From contig CM061251.1 of assembly GCA_022605425.2 (NCBI GenBank), forward strand, positions 1-64,000: a stretch of DNA of 64,000 nt, given 5' to 3'. Of the stretch, positions 22,930-33,313 are shown one piece after another; within the stretch, counting starts at the first letter, position 1; each line of letters begins with the position of its first letter. The notes beneath the pieces were generated by a model. It saw nothing but the letters and a program-made list of their open reading frames with translations, was not told where the DNA came from and did no database searches. The stretch is from Hamiltosporidium tvaerminnensis (lineage: Eukaryota > Microsporidia > Dubosqiidae). The position numbers and the translations under genes are program-made.

Positions 22930-24495
22930 TAGGTATTTATACATAGTTTGGAGTAATAGAAGATAGCAGAAGAATTCCAACAAGTAAGTCGTTTGAGGAA
23001 TTACAGACTAAACTTATAGCCCGAGTAGAAAGACTTTGTCACATGAGATTAAATGGAGGAAATTAAATATAGTCCTCAATCAAAATGTGATTTCTTTACT
23101 AAACTATCATATAGATACACTCGACTAGAACTGGCTCACTTCTTTAAGTTAGATGATGCAGTGCTTGCGGTGTTTTTAAAGAACAAAATACATATTTGCC
23201 CAAGATGTAAATACCCTCTATACTTTTCTCGTAAAAAACTTGGAAGAGGTTTTTATAGTGTCGAGTTTAAAAGCGAAAATATGCTTTTGCAAGTCTTGGA
23301 TTGTTGGGAAGAACAAAAAGATACATCAGCTAGAAGAGCAGAAATCCTAAAGGCTGTGAATAATAATAAAACTCACTTTTCTCTAATTAAAAACTTGTAA
23401 AAAATAAAATACGGTTTAGAAGAGAAAGTCACAAAGATCAAATTGCAAGAAGCTCAAGTAGCAAACATATATAACAAAATCAAAAAGCGAAAACGACATT
23501 CGAAGTTATATAAGCTCGAAATAACGAGCTAGTAGATGTAAATGACTCCTCAAGATAGTTAAAGAAAGGGTGTGTAAGACACGTGATGATGTAGTGTTCT
23601 GTTATATCCAAGATAGAAGTGTATTATATGGTGTAGAAGGTATAAGTCAACACTGCAACCGGTCTAAGAAAAAAGTAGACCACTTAGCAATGAGATGTTA
23701 AAAATGCTTGGTCATGACTATACTAGATGACACAATGAAGTGGTACGATGTATACATTTACTATTTCATAATAAATATAATTTTGAGTCTTTAAAACGAA
23801 TTAAAAGCCAGTCAGTTCAAGAAATTATTGATAAAGAGTATGCAGAGATAAGAGTGGACACCAGAACAAAAACCGATGTTAAGATTCGGGGTAATAGACC
23901 CGATATAATTATTTTAGACAAGAGACAGACTAAGATATCACTCATCGAAATAAGAATCACATCCCAAGAATCTCTTCAAATAGTTGAAACAGAGAAGCTT
24001 AAGAAGTATGACCTATGTGCAAATGAGTTAGATCTTATTTATAAATGTAGTGTAGAGATAATTCCTTATGTGATGACCTGAGACGGTATTGTGACAAAAT
24101 ACCATAAGACGTATGTTAAGAGACTGCAAATACCCATGAATGTAGAGGCATATATACAATCAATAGTACCAAGAAGACAGTCGAAACAATTTCTTTTGAT
24201 CGACGAAGAGGACTTGAGTCTAGACCAAATGCCGAAGAGAGCTGGGAGAGAGCATCATAAGGTGCTATTGAAGGGGCTGAGATGCATAAACAACCAACAC
24301 CCCTTTTAAAGCAAGTAGACAACGAGAAAGATGGTGTTTAAACGGAAAATACAAAAAATATTGTACCCCTTAATATGGATGCATAAACACAGCTAAGGAA
24401 CCAAAAACTAATACAAATGAAGGGTTGGAGTTGGAGGAAGAGCAAGAAGTGGTTGAAATGGTGGAAAAAAAATATATAAAAGAGAAAAAATTGTA
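22930..24495 (+). mobile_element. 5'-truncated R2/R4-like retrotransposon relic
   Basis: Corresponds to the last 480 codons of the 46 kb element, broken into frames at 23,053-23,400, 23,740-24,081 and 24,091-24,309. It starts within the reverse transcriptase C terminus (the IEDSRGIPT counterpart reads EDSRRIPTSKSFEEL). It continues with the KLDDAVLAVFLKNKIH segment and a damaged CCHC finger near 23,650-23,700. The restriction-like endonuclease domain follows, with RPD (about 23,896-23,904) and a downstream SLIEI. Here the catalytic Asp of RPD is kept, unlike the 46 kb copy. The 3' end has decayed acidic codons near 24,420-24,470. Frameshifts and stops rule out activity. Truncation at the 5' end is typical of target-primed insertion. 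Confidence 0.8.
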
Positions 24496-25537
24496 AACCC
24501 TGAATTTAATTAAATGTTATAGGGTTGTTTGACACTTAATTATATTTTTCATTTTCTTTTTGTTGGAATCAAAAAGAAATTTTTACACATTTTTGTATAA
24601 AATTACAGTAAATTTAATATTTTGCTGGTCAAAAAGCATTTTCAAAATGAACAATAATTCAAATCAAATATTTATTTCTTGTTTTTTTTGACTTGTAAAT
24701 ATATTTTTAGAAATTGTTTAAATTTAAAAAATTTAACTCTCAAAGGCACACTAGATAGATATTTTTCGTCATATTAGTCACCGAACATTTTTTTAAACTC
24801 CTGGCTATAATTATCTAAAAATTTGTACAAAAACTTTTGTAGATTATTATAATATTAGATAAATTCTCGATTTATTGCTTCGCATTGTTTATAATATATT
24901 ATATCAGTGGTTTTAGATATTTCAATTTTATTTAAACATAAATGATATTCTATATAAATTTCTTTAAATCATCTTTTTCTTTTACAAATATTTTATATTC
25001 GAATACTAATATAACAAACCAGTGTTTCTATTTCGTTGAAATAAAAAGTTAAGCTGAAATAAAAAAATAAAATATTAAACTAATCAGTAATTATTAAATT
25101 TACCAATATAGATTTTTATATTTTTATTGGTAACCGTTATTTCAAAATCCTCTGTTCATATTCAATCCTTCTTTGTGAAAAAAATTCAAATATTTAAAAA
25201 TTTAGAGTCAGTAAATCAATCACAAATTTAAAATTACAATAAATAAAGTTTAAATATAATTTTCTTAAGATTATAAAAAGGTTACAAAGTTTGATCGAAG
25301 AAAAGATGTTTTTTTTTTAAAAATTGTAAAAAAAATTAGAAAGACTACCAAATTTAGAAAAAGTAAAAAAAATAGAAATATCAAAAACCTAAAAAATATT
25401 AGAAAAGTAAAATATTGATCAAAGTAAACCTCGAAACCAGGATGTAAAGAGAACCAGAATATGTAATAAAACTTATGAAATGTTGTTTTATTAATATATT
25501 CAGCATACAACAGAGCTCCTTTATTCTTTAAATATAT
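24496..25537. other. AT-rich spacer
   Basis: Nothing recognised. A 79-codon minus-strand frame (25,271-25,510) is a run of Phe, Leu and Lys from poly-A/T sequence and is not supported. The last 30 bases are the 3' flank of the TAP42-like gene. Confidence 0.55.
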
Positions 25538-26278
25538 TTAGCCCATCCCATACGTATTTCCCCTTTTATTAAAAATTTCGTCTTTCAATTCATCTAATCT
25601 TCTTAATTCTTCTAAATTTTCTTCCTCCCCGCTCTCGCTATCATTTTTCTGTATTTCCTTTTGATTTTCACTATTTTCTCTCATTCTTAAAATTTCTCTA
25701 TCCGCAAACTCATCCAAATCCATCGTAGGTTTATTTCTATTAACCATAACACTACTCCTTTTTCCTCTTTCATCTACTCTTATAATATTTATTTCTTTAT
25801 TTTGAAATTCCTCCTTTTCTTCCTTCAATGCTTTAATAATTTCTCTTTCATGTAAAAGAAAATAAATTTCTTCAAATGCTAAAATATACAAATATTTAAG
25901 AACAGAAAAAATATATTCTCTATTGTCCCATAGTCGTTGTATTTCTCTAAATTCTTTTTTAAAATTATACAAAAATAATTTTTGATCTCTCGTTATTCTT
26001 TGTTTAACCGTATTTTCTTTAATTTTTATTAAAGATTTATTAATTATTCTATAATATTCTACTTCTTCACAATACCTTTTGTAAAATTCTATACATTCTT
26101 CTTTATCCGTATCACTTATCAAATATCCCTGTATAAAATATATTGACATACATAGCAATGCATTGTCACTCATTTCTTCTACACTTTCGTTCAAAGAATA
26201 GTTCCTTTCTAAGTTCATTTTTATTGAAATTACCTTTTCTTTATTTAGTATTTTTTCTAAAATATTTGATATTTCCAT
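25538..26278 (-). CDS. TAP42/alpha4-like PP2A-associated protein
   Basis: 246 residues. The N-terminal two thirds are charged and helical, with WDNREYIFSVLKYLYILAFE near residues 116-135, fitting the helical-repeat domain of TAP42/IGBP1. The C-terminal third is the better marker: residues around 183-197 read TMDLDEFADREILRMRE, matching the family's M-(T/S)-x-(D/E)-E-(F/Y)-x-D motif. An acidic stretch follows, and the protein ends in DELKDEIFNKRGNTYGMG, like the family's D-x-W-K-D..G-x-GN-x-x-x-x-G tail. TAP42 binds free catalytic subunits of PP2A-type phosphatases and links them to TOR signalling. The length is short against 340-370 in yeast and animals. The tail Trp is replaced by Leu. Confidence 0.7.
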   Translation of the reverse strand: MEISNILEKILNKEKVISIKMNLERNYSLNESVEEMSDNALLCMSIYFIQGYLISDTDKEECIEFYKRYCEEVEYYRIINKSLIKIKENTVKQRITRDQKLFLYNFKKEFREIQRLWDNREYIFSVLKYLYILAFEEIYFLLHEREIIKALKEEKEEFQNKEINIIRVDERGKRSSVMVNRNKPTMDLDEFADREILRMRENSENQKEIQKNDSESGEEENLEELRRLDELKDEIFNKRGNTYGMG

Positions 26279-26288
26279 TTTAAATCGT

Positions 26289-26292
26289 GGGC
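26289..26292 (-). promoter_or_regulatory. CCC start-proximal motif of the TAP42-like gene
   Basis: On the minus strand AAGCCCACGATTTAAA precedes the ATG, placing CCC about ten bases upstream. Inferred microsporidian start-proximal signal. Confidence 0.35.
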
Positions 26293-26639
26293 TTTCTTTC
26301 TTTTTTTTTATATTTTTTTATGTTTTTTTATATTCGTTTATATCGTTTAAAATTTTCCTTTTTGTATTTTTTTTAATTCGTTTATATGAGTTTCTGATAG
26401 AAAAATTGGTTTTTTTATTTATTTTTGCCGGTACAAACTTTTATGAAGTGACGTATCAAAATGTATTTAAATATTTAATTTGTTAATTTTTTTAATACAA
26501 CTTAAACATTTTAAAATATATTTATATTCTTATTTGTAGTTTGTCTTAGGAGGTTTTAAGTTTTCATTTCTATTCAATCAATTATATTTATTTTATATTT
26601 ATTTATTATATATTTGTAAGTTTAAGATTACATTTGTAA

Positions 26640-26795
26640 ATTTCTAAGTTTTTAATTTCTAAGTTTCTAATTTATATGTTTTACTAAGTTTCTAAGTTTT
26701 TCTAATTTATATGTTTTTCTAAATTTCTAAGTTTCAAATTTATATGTTTTTCTAGGTTTCTAAGTTTTTCTAATTTATATGTTTTTCTTTGCTTT
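26640..26795 (+). repeat. Minisatellite of TTTCTAAGTTT / TTATATGTTTTTCT units
   Basis: Alternating blocks of CTAATTTATATGTTTTTCTA and AATTTCTAAGTTT recur with a period of roughly 40-50 bases, three to four times. Imperfect and AT-rich. No function suggested. Confidence 0.6.
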
Positions 26796-27834
26796 TTTTA
26801 TTCCCCACACTTTATAAAAACTCTTTAAAACTTATTTATGCTTTTTATAAATTGTCTTAAAATTTATTTTTGAAATTTGTACATTTTACAGTAAAAATTT
26901 GTAAAAAATCTTTACAAATTGAAAGAAAAAAAATAAAAAGGAAGAACAAATTTAAAAAAAAGTTCATAAAAAATACCAAAACGCATTTATTTACAAACTG
27001 TCAGTTTATAGAAAGAATTATAAAGCTGAATATCAATATTATAAACGCACGTATAAAATAATGTTTATTTCCTTCTATAGCAAGTCCCATGTATACAAAA
27101 AACAGTGACTGTATAAAAAGAACTTCTCCTTTTAAAAAGGGGTGTTTTATTTATGTGTCTATCAGAAAATACATCCTCATTGGTCAGAACAGGTCTGCGA
27201 ATGAATTTCATCATTTAAACACAGGGGTTTTTAAATAAATGAATATATATAATTTTATGTGGTAATACGATTATAGGTTAACGAATAAAAAGGTGTTAAT
27301 TATTAGAATATATGTTTAAAGGGTGTTAGTAACAAGTATATGTATGAGGGTGGTAATTATTAGAATGTATGTTTAAAGGGTTTTATTAAGTGTAGTTGTT
27401 AATACGGTGTTAAATGTTTATTACACTACAATTTTCTTAAACCAAAATTTCTGTAAAAAAAAATATTTTTTAAAAACTTAGAAAAAATTGAAAAACTCAA
27501 AAAAATAAGAAAAATATAGGAAAGTAAGAAACAGATAACAATTTAAAAAACTAAGAAAAACTAAAATGTAAGAAGAATTAAGGAAAATGTAAGAAAATTA
27601 TAGAAGTATTCAGAAAACATAAGAAATTAAAAAAAAATATAAGAAATTAAAAAAAAATATAAGAAATTAAAAAAAACAAAGGAAATTAAAAAGAACATAG
27701 GAAATTAAAAAAATCTATGACGCAAAAATAAAAAAAGAAGCAAGAAATAAAAAAAGCCCAAAAAATTTAAGAAAAACTAAGAAAAAAAGGAGAAATAAAA
27801 ATTTATTAAATAAAGAGAATAAAAAGAAGGGCAA
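26796..27834. other. Spacer with short tandem repeats
   Basis: No gene. A Lys-rich frame at 26,870-27,061 is compositional noise. Two units of about 59 bases start at 27,291 and 27,350 (GGTGTTAATTATTAGAATAT with TATGTTTAAAGGG). Around 27,615-27,710 an AAATTAAAAAAAAATATAAG unit of about 20 bases recurs several times. A GGG sits four bases before the next ATG. Confidence 0.55.
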
Positions 27835-28101
27835 ATGGATAGAAAAATAATCTTAGAAAATGCACTTAAAAGACTTTTAAAAGAGAAGAAATATTATTTA
27901 AAAGAATTAGAAAAGCTTAAAAGTAAAGAGAGTAATAATATGGATGAATATGAAATACGTAAGTATAATGAAAAGTGTAGTGAGTGTGTTGGTTGTATCA
28001 GTGAGTGTAATATTAATATACAAAAGTTTTGTTGTGAGTTAAAAGATATTTTAGAGAAAAGTGGAGACAATAGCGAGGTATTGAAAGAAATAGAATGTTA
28101 G
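27835..28101 (+). CDS. Tubulin-binding cofactor A-like protein
   Basis: 88 residues, all helical and highly charged. Residues 8-28 (ENALKRLLKEKKYYLKELEK) match the family's VxRLxKE-x-x-x-Y-x-x-E segment. The central ...DEYEIRKYNEKCSEC fits the D-x-Y-x-I-x-x-Q-x-x-x-L/x-E turn into the second helix, and the third helix ends with KFCCELKDILE. Size (about 88-110) and three-helix layout agree with TBCA/Rbl2. These proteins capture beta-tubulin after the chaperonin and feed it to heterodimer assembly. Six cysteines are unusual for the family. Assignment rests on a short, low-complexity helical protein and could be wrong. The ATG is preceded by GGGCAA. Confidence 0.55.
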   Translation: MDRKIILENALKRLLKEKKYYLKELEKLKSKESNNMDEYEIRKYNEKCSECVGCISECNINIQKFCCELKDILEKSGDNSEVLKEIEC

Positions 28102-28204
28102 TGTTAATTATGGAAAAGAAGGGTTTTTAAGTGATGATTGATATATGGGTTAGTATCCTGGATAAAAAAGTAAAAGGGTCTTGTTTAAGGGGGGTTTCGG
28201 GATC
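28102..28204. other. Spacer before the 83-bp repeat
   Basis: Contains a first imperfect AAAAGGGTCTTGTTTAAGGG word at 28,172, a degenerate outlier of the array that follows. Confidence 0.5.
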
Positions 28205-28490
28205 AGTATTTTTACGTTAATTAAAGGGGTCTTATTTATTATGTCTTTTTTTATTTAAATTTACAAATAAAGGGGGCTTAATAAACAGTTTATTTTACGG
28301 TAATTAAAGGGGTCTTATTTATTATGTCTTTTTTTATTTAAATTTACAAATAAAGGGGTCTTAATAAACAGTGAGTTAACAGTAATTAAAGGGGTCTTAA
28401 TATATGCTAATATTTGAAAGTAAATATACAAATAAAGGGGTCTTAATAAACAGTATTATTATTATAATTTAAAGGGGTCTTATTAATTTC
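28205..28490 (+). repeat. 83-bp tandem repeat with AAAGGGGTCTTA words
   Basis: The 12-base word AAAGGGGTCTTA (or the one-base variant AAAGGGGGCTTA) begins at 28,222, 28,268, 28,305, 28,352, 28,388, 28,434 and 28,471. Spacing alternates 46 and 37 bases, so the full unit is 83 bases, present about three times. Units also share TTTACAAATAAAGGGG and AATAAACAGT. It lies 120 bases before the next gene's ATG, so it may overlap that gene's promoter region. GGG words near starts are a reported microsporidian signal, but this many copies is odd. Confidence 0.8.
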
Positions 28491-28608
28491 TAATTTCTAC
28501 AGAATTTTCTAGCTAAGATTTACGTTTAAAGAAATTTTTTAATCATTTTGTGGTACAAAGTTTCATTTTTATTCTTTTATTTGTATTTTCCGTGTTACAG
28601 AAAAAAAA

Positions 28609-30381
28609 ATGATAGGGAAAATATTTATAGGTAAATTACCTACAAATGTAGAGAAGATATGTGGTTATGGAGATGAGGTGGTAATTAAAGGAAAGGATAA
28701 ATTGTATTTTTACAATTTAGTAGGTAAAATATATAAGGATGTGGTATGTGACATGGAAATAGAGAAGATGGTGGTAGTAGATGAATATTTGGTGGTATTG
28801 AGTGAAGACGGACGTTTATATTCCATGGTATTAGGTGGGTGTGAGTTAGAAATGGTGGCAAATAATGTTAAGGTGTTTAAGGTATTTAAAAAGGTGTATT
28901 TTATATGGAGATGTGGTGTTTACAGATTAAAGATAACGAGTGAGGGAATTAAAAAAATGAGAATTTGTAATTTTGAGGAAGGAATAACCGATTTTTGTAT
29001 TTTTGAGAACAAAATAAATTTGGTGGTGAAAAAAAAAGTATATTTTGGATATTTCGATTATAGAAAAAAAGATTCCAATATTTTTGGGGAAGCTTCTTTT
29101 TTAGAGAATTTGGATGTGTATAAGATAGAGTTTTGTGTTACAGGTTGGTGTGTGTTTGAAAATCAAACCGATTTATTTATTTTAAGTCCCAACTGTTTAT
29201 ATTCTGTAATCAAAAAACCAGAAAAATTTTATAAATTTTTCTTAACTAAATTTCACATTTTTATTTTAAGTGAAAAAGTACAAATTTATTCTTTATTGGA
29301 TTTTAAATTGGTGAGAGAATTATCATTAACTGCATTTGGGGGTAATTATGACAATATATATGAATGTATATGGCTCTATTCTAATATATTATATGAATTT
29401 AATATAAATGAATGTAATAATAATATATATCAGAGTTTGATACAAAATAAGTTATTTAGAGTGGCATTCAAATGCTTTCCAATAGAATTTAAAAATATAT
29501 TTTTAAATTATTCTATTTATAATTTTGATAGATCAATTGTAAAAAACGGTATAAAATTTTATGTTTTATCTGGACAAAAAATAAACTTTGAACAGAAAAA
29601 TATTATAACTATTCTCAGAAATAAGAAAGACAATACAGATTTTTACAATTTAAAGTTTGTATTTAATTGTAAGTCTATAAATGTAAGTCACAGAATAAGT
29701 TTAAAGGTGATTATTGAGTTTCTATATAAAAGATTTAAACTTTTTTACAAAGATTACGATTTTCTTGGATATTTTTTTTATCTAATCAAAGATGTAAAAA
29801 ATTTTAAGCGATTAGTGAGACATCTGAAGAAGAAAAATTTAAATTTAAATTTTATTTTAAGAAAGAGATATCTTATCAAATCAAACACTGATTTGCATTT
29901 AATTGCTTATTATTATAAAAAAACAGATTTTTTGAAACTCTTAGAATTTTATTTTGAAACGAAATCTTTTAAAAAATTTTGCAATTTACTGATCAAAAAG
30001 CCGAAATATTGTACCAGAGAAAACCTTTACAAATACATTTCAATTGTTGTTTTATTTAAATCAAAAAGAATCACCAAAATATTTTCTGATATGTTTAATA
30101 CACACGTATTATATTATATGACAAAGCATAAGGATTATAGAAATCTTTTTTTCTATTTAAAAAATCACTTTTGCTTTTCTTCTGACACACAACTCGTCTG
30201 TAAGATTGTAATTACTGCTGAACAATCTCTGAAATTTAAAATTTTGAAAATGTTTTGGACAAAGAAAGAAACAAATGATAATTATTTTACTTTTTACAAC
30301 ACACTTAAGTTTTTAGTGTTTAAAATTACAAATATTAAAATATCAGATAAAAGTAATCATTCAATTGTATTAAAATACTGA
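28609..30381 (+). CDS. Vps18/Pep3-like vacuolar sorting protein (tentative)
   Basis: 590 residues. The first about 250 are beta-rich, with repeating short hydrophobic strands and aspartate/glycine turns (for example VVDEYLVVLSEDGRLYSM near 50-67), consistent with a beta-propeller. From about 250 on the protein is helical and Lys/Phe-rich, like an alpha-solenoid. A junction segment, ECIWLYSNILYEFNINE then NNNIYQSLIQNKLFRVAFKC (about 254-290), resembles the W-x-x-(I/L)-Y-(E/D)-(I/L)-x-x-x-(D/E)-x-R-x-x-W-x-x-(Y/L)-L stretch of class C Vps proteins, notably Vps18. Class C proteins form HOPS/CORVET tethers on endosomes and vacuole. A short version would fit microsporidia. No C-terminal RING cysteines are seen. 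It could be another propeller-solenoid coat protein. Confidence 0.4.
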   Translation: MIGKIFIGKLPTNVEKICGYGDEVVIKGKDKLYFYNLVGKIYKDVVCDMEIEKMVVVDEYLVVLSEDGRLYSMVLGGCELEMVANNVKVFKVFKKVYFIWRCGVYRLKITSEGIKKMRICNFEEGITDFCIFENKINLVVKKKVYFGYFDYRKKDSNIFGEASFLENLDVYKIEFCVTGWCVFENQTDLFILSPNCLYSVIKKPEKFYKFFLTKFHIFILSEKVQIYSLLDFKLVRELSLTAFGGNYDNIYECIWLYSNILYEFNINECNNNIYQSLIQNKLFRVAFKCFPIEFKNIFLNYSIYNFDRSIVKNGIKFYVLSGQKINFEQKNIITILRNKKDNTDFYNLKFVFNCKSINVSHRISLKVIIEFLYKRFKLFYKDYDFLGYFFYLIKDVKNFKRLVRHLKKKNLNLNFILRKRYLIKSNTDLHLIAYYYKKTDFLKLLEFYFETKSFKKFCNLLIKKPKYCTRENLYKYISIVVLFKSKRITKIFSDMFNTHVLYYMTKHKDYRNLFFYLKNHFCFSSDTQLVCKIVITAEQSLKFKILKMFWTKKETNDNYFTFYNTLKFLVFKITNIKISDKSNHSIVLKY

Positions 30382-31162
30382 AAATTTGCTCTAAATTTTA
30401 AATAAATATTAATTTGAGAGGTAGTGATTGAGAAAGCCATAAACAATCTTAAATCTTAACTTTAGTCTTTTGTTAACACTTATTTTTACATAGGAGAAGT
30501 AAAAACAAAAAAAAATACTTAAAATCTGAAGTTTGCTTTTAAGAATAGAATAGAATGTTTTATTTCCAGATTTTAATATAAACTAAGCTTAAATTAAATT
30601 TTATTTAAACATGCTCTTTAGTCTATAAAATGTTCTGTACGAAACAAATAATTGAAAAATATATTTTTTCTAATTAATTTGATTTTTAGTAATCTCCAAT
30701 TAAGAAAATAATATAAATTTAATAAAATATTTTTTTGGTGTATAATGTAAGTATATAATTGTATACTTATACACTAAGAGTATTAAAATATTAACTTTAA
30801 TCGTAATTAGTTTATAACTTATATTTATTCTCTATTTTTCTTAAATTTTTTTTATTAAATATTTTGTTTAAACAAATTTACCAAAAAGACAAATTGATAA
30901 AAAAATGTAATAATTTTATTCTAAAAGATAATTTTTTAAAAAATTGAATAAAATGTATTTTTGATTTTAATTTATCATTTTAAGAAAATGCAAAACAAAA
31001 TATTAAAATTTATGATAATTAAAGCAATTTGATGTTTTATAGAAATAAATTTTATGTAATGTTTTTTTATTAAATCTATGATTTATAATTATAAAAAAAT
31101 ATATTCTTAAAATCCAGATTGTAATTATTTTATTTTATTAAGATTTTCTAATTAAATATATT
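30382..31162. other. AT-rich spacer
   Basis: No gene or repeat recognised. Near 30,740-30,775 a small inverted repeat (GTATATAATTGTATACTTATAC) could fold, but is likely compositional. Confidence 0.5.
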
Positions 31163-31440
31163 CCTAAGATTGTAATTATAAATTTATATTAATGCTATTC
31201 ATAAGATTGTAATTATAGATTTATATTAATGATATTAATAAGATTGTAATTATAGATTTATATTAATGATATTCATAAGATTCTAATTATAGATTTATAT
31301 TAATGCTATTCATAAGATTGTAATTATAAATTTATATTAATGATATTCTTATCTAAGTTATTCTTAAGATTACAATTTTTTAAAAAGATATTCTTAAGAT
31401 TGTAATTATTCTGTATTAATGATATTCTTAAGAATTATAG
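31163..31440 (+). repeat. 37-bp AT-rich tandem repeat
   Basis: The unit ATAAGATTGTAATTATAGAT with TTATATTAATGATATTC recurs every 37 bases from about 31,163 to 31,355 (five copies with few changes). It decays into TCTTAAGATTGTAATTATT-type words until about 31,440. No coding potential. Confidence 0.8.
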
Positions 31441-31788
31441 TCTTGAGTTTTCTAACAAATGGCATTCTGTAATTTTAAATAATTTTTTATTCAAATAAAG
31501 TTATTTCTATAGATTATAATTTTATTTGAAAGTAAAAGATTAAAAAATAATATTTTATAAAACTTTAGATTTGGTTGGTTTTTGTCAATATATTTATTTC
31601 TTAATAAAGAAACATAATTTAAAAGAAATTGAAATTTTAAAAAAATCATTATCAGTGACCAATAATATTAACTTTGGCAATTTATTGTTTTTAGATTCCA
31701 AAAATTTACCTTAAACGGGATATATTAAAGGAGGGAATTCTCCTTTAAGTCTACATTATTTTTAAATTTTTTTCATCTAAAAAAACAC
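31441..31788. other. Upstream region of the 179-residue gene
   Basis: AT-rich. At 31,728-31,747 AAAGGAGGGAATTCTCCTTT is an almost perfect inverted repeat centred on GAATTC, 42 bases before the ATG. It is the only GC-containing island here, and may be a promoter element or a chance palindrome. Confidence 0.4.
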
Positions 31789-32328
31789 ATGGTTCTTCAT
31801 AATAGCGATATAGATAATACAGTGTGTCATATGGATGAAACGTATGATGCTAATTTTGGAGAATGGATACGTAATGAAGAGAATGCACGTATAGTTGGCT
31901 GCAATCTAAAGAAATATATAAATGAGTACCAAATAGCAGATTTTGTGGTGGTTCTAAAATGGATAGTTAAAGATTGGACATTACGATCTATTATAGTTTT
32001 GGTAAAGAAAATGATTGTAGATGATTTATATAGATCTTCTAAAACCGAGTATAAAAGACGAATTCAACTTATAAAAGAGCTTATATGTACATGGAATCCT
32101 ATATTTATATGTGAATTTATACTTTCGGTTACTAAAAATTTTACTGTATCAGAAAAAGTAAAATTTATTACACATCTGTTGTCATCAATTGAGAAACAAA
32201 AATCTACAGATATTATTTATCATCTTATAGATAAATTAGATCCCAAAGTAAAAAATATGATACGAAGAACACTCGTTGATAGAACTAATAATACTAAAAG
32301 AAACAAAGAAGGCTGTAGAGCTTTATAA
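31789..32328 (+). CDS. Unidentified helical protein, 179 residues
   Basis: Starts at an ATG and has balanced amino acid use unlike random frames here. The N terminus is acidic (DIDNTVCHMDETYDANFGEW). The rest is predicted helical with regular hydrophobic spacing: ADFVVVLKWIVKDWTLRSII, then LIKELICTWNPIFICEF, then KVKFITHLLSSIEKQ. This is compatible with a HEAT/MIF4G-like helical bundle. There is no signal peptide and no membrane segment. The basic C-terminal tail (RTNNTKRNKEGCR) is not conserved in anything I know. I do not recognise the family; it could be a microsporidia-specific conserved protein. Confidence 0.7.
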   Translation: MVLHNSDIDNTVCHMDETYDANFGEWIRNEENARIVGCNLKKYINEYQIADFVVVLKWIVKDWTLRSIIVLVKKMIVDDLYRSSKTEYKRRIQLIKELICTWNPIFICEFILSVTKNFTVSEKVKFITHLLSSIEKQKSTDIIYHLIDKLDPKVKNMIRRTLVDRTNNTKRNKEGCRAL

Positions 32329-33294
32329 CGAATAAAAAATTGTAGAAATTAAAATACAAAAAATCGACCAATTGAATGATAAATCAAACCTACATATATA
32401 CGTAATTTGTTTTATTAAATATTTATTTTACGTTTTTTATATATTATAGTTTAAATTTTTCGAGTTACACTTTTTAGAAAAAACGTTTTAACACTTAAGT
32501 TCTTTTTTTATACATATTAATGTTTTCTAATTTATTTGTCTTTTAATAAATAAATTTCGAATACAAATTTAATATGGTTAGCTTATCAAAGATTAATTCG
32601 TAATGAATAATATGCCTAACTTTTTTGAAAAAATATATTTTATAACAATAAACTATCATCTAGATTTATTATCCTTGAACATAATAAATAAATATGTTTT
32701 ATTAAGTTTACTACTTTTCTATAAATATCTTGGTCGATTATAAAGTTTTTTAAAGCCCAAATAAATCCGTCCCTAAGTCATTTTTTAAGAATCAAAATAT
32801 GTAAAAAAATATATTATCTATATTTGAGCAAAATTCAATTTTAAAAAAGATCAATCTTTCCTTTATAATTAACTAAATAGTATGATAGAATCATTAAATA
32901 AAATTTTAAATAAATAAATATAAATCTAAAAAACATTAGATTTTTAAATGAAATTATTGTGAAAAAATATTTTTATTGATTTTTCTAAATTAAACTAATA
33001 TGTTTTAATCATTTTTCATTCAATAAATACTTTTATTTGTAATATTACATGAAAATACATAAAAAGCACAAATGAATAAAAAAAATGATTATTTTAAAAG
33101 AAGTTGGCTGAAAGTGTAAGAAGTAGGTAGTATGTTAGGTTTTTCCTTTAAATAATTGTATAAAATACTATAAATTTACAAAATTTCTAGAAATATAATA
33201 TATGTCATTTTTTTTCTAAAAAATCCATAATTTTCTTTTTATCGTAAATTAAATAAATTAAAATTCAATTTTGTAAATAAAACAAATTAATATT
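32329..33294. other. AT-rich spacer
   Basis: Nothing recognised. Ends at the target-site duplication of the next element A copy. Confidence 0.55.
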
Positions 33295-33313
33295 TTTTGT
33301 TAAAAATAAGAAA

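Noticed and set aside
25271-25510. 79-codon minus-strand frame rich in Phe and Leu
   Set aside because: Produced by poly-A/T sequence; no start context or features.
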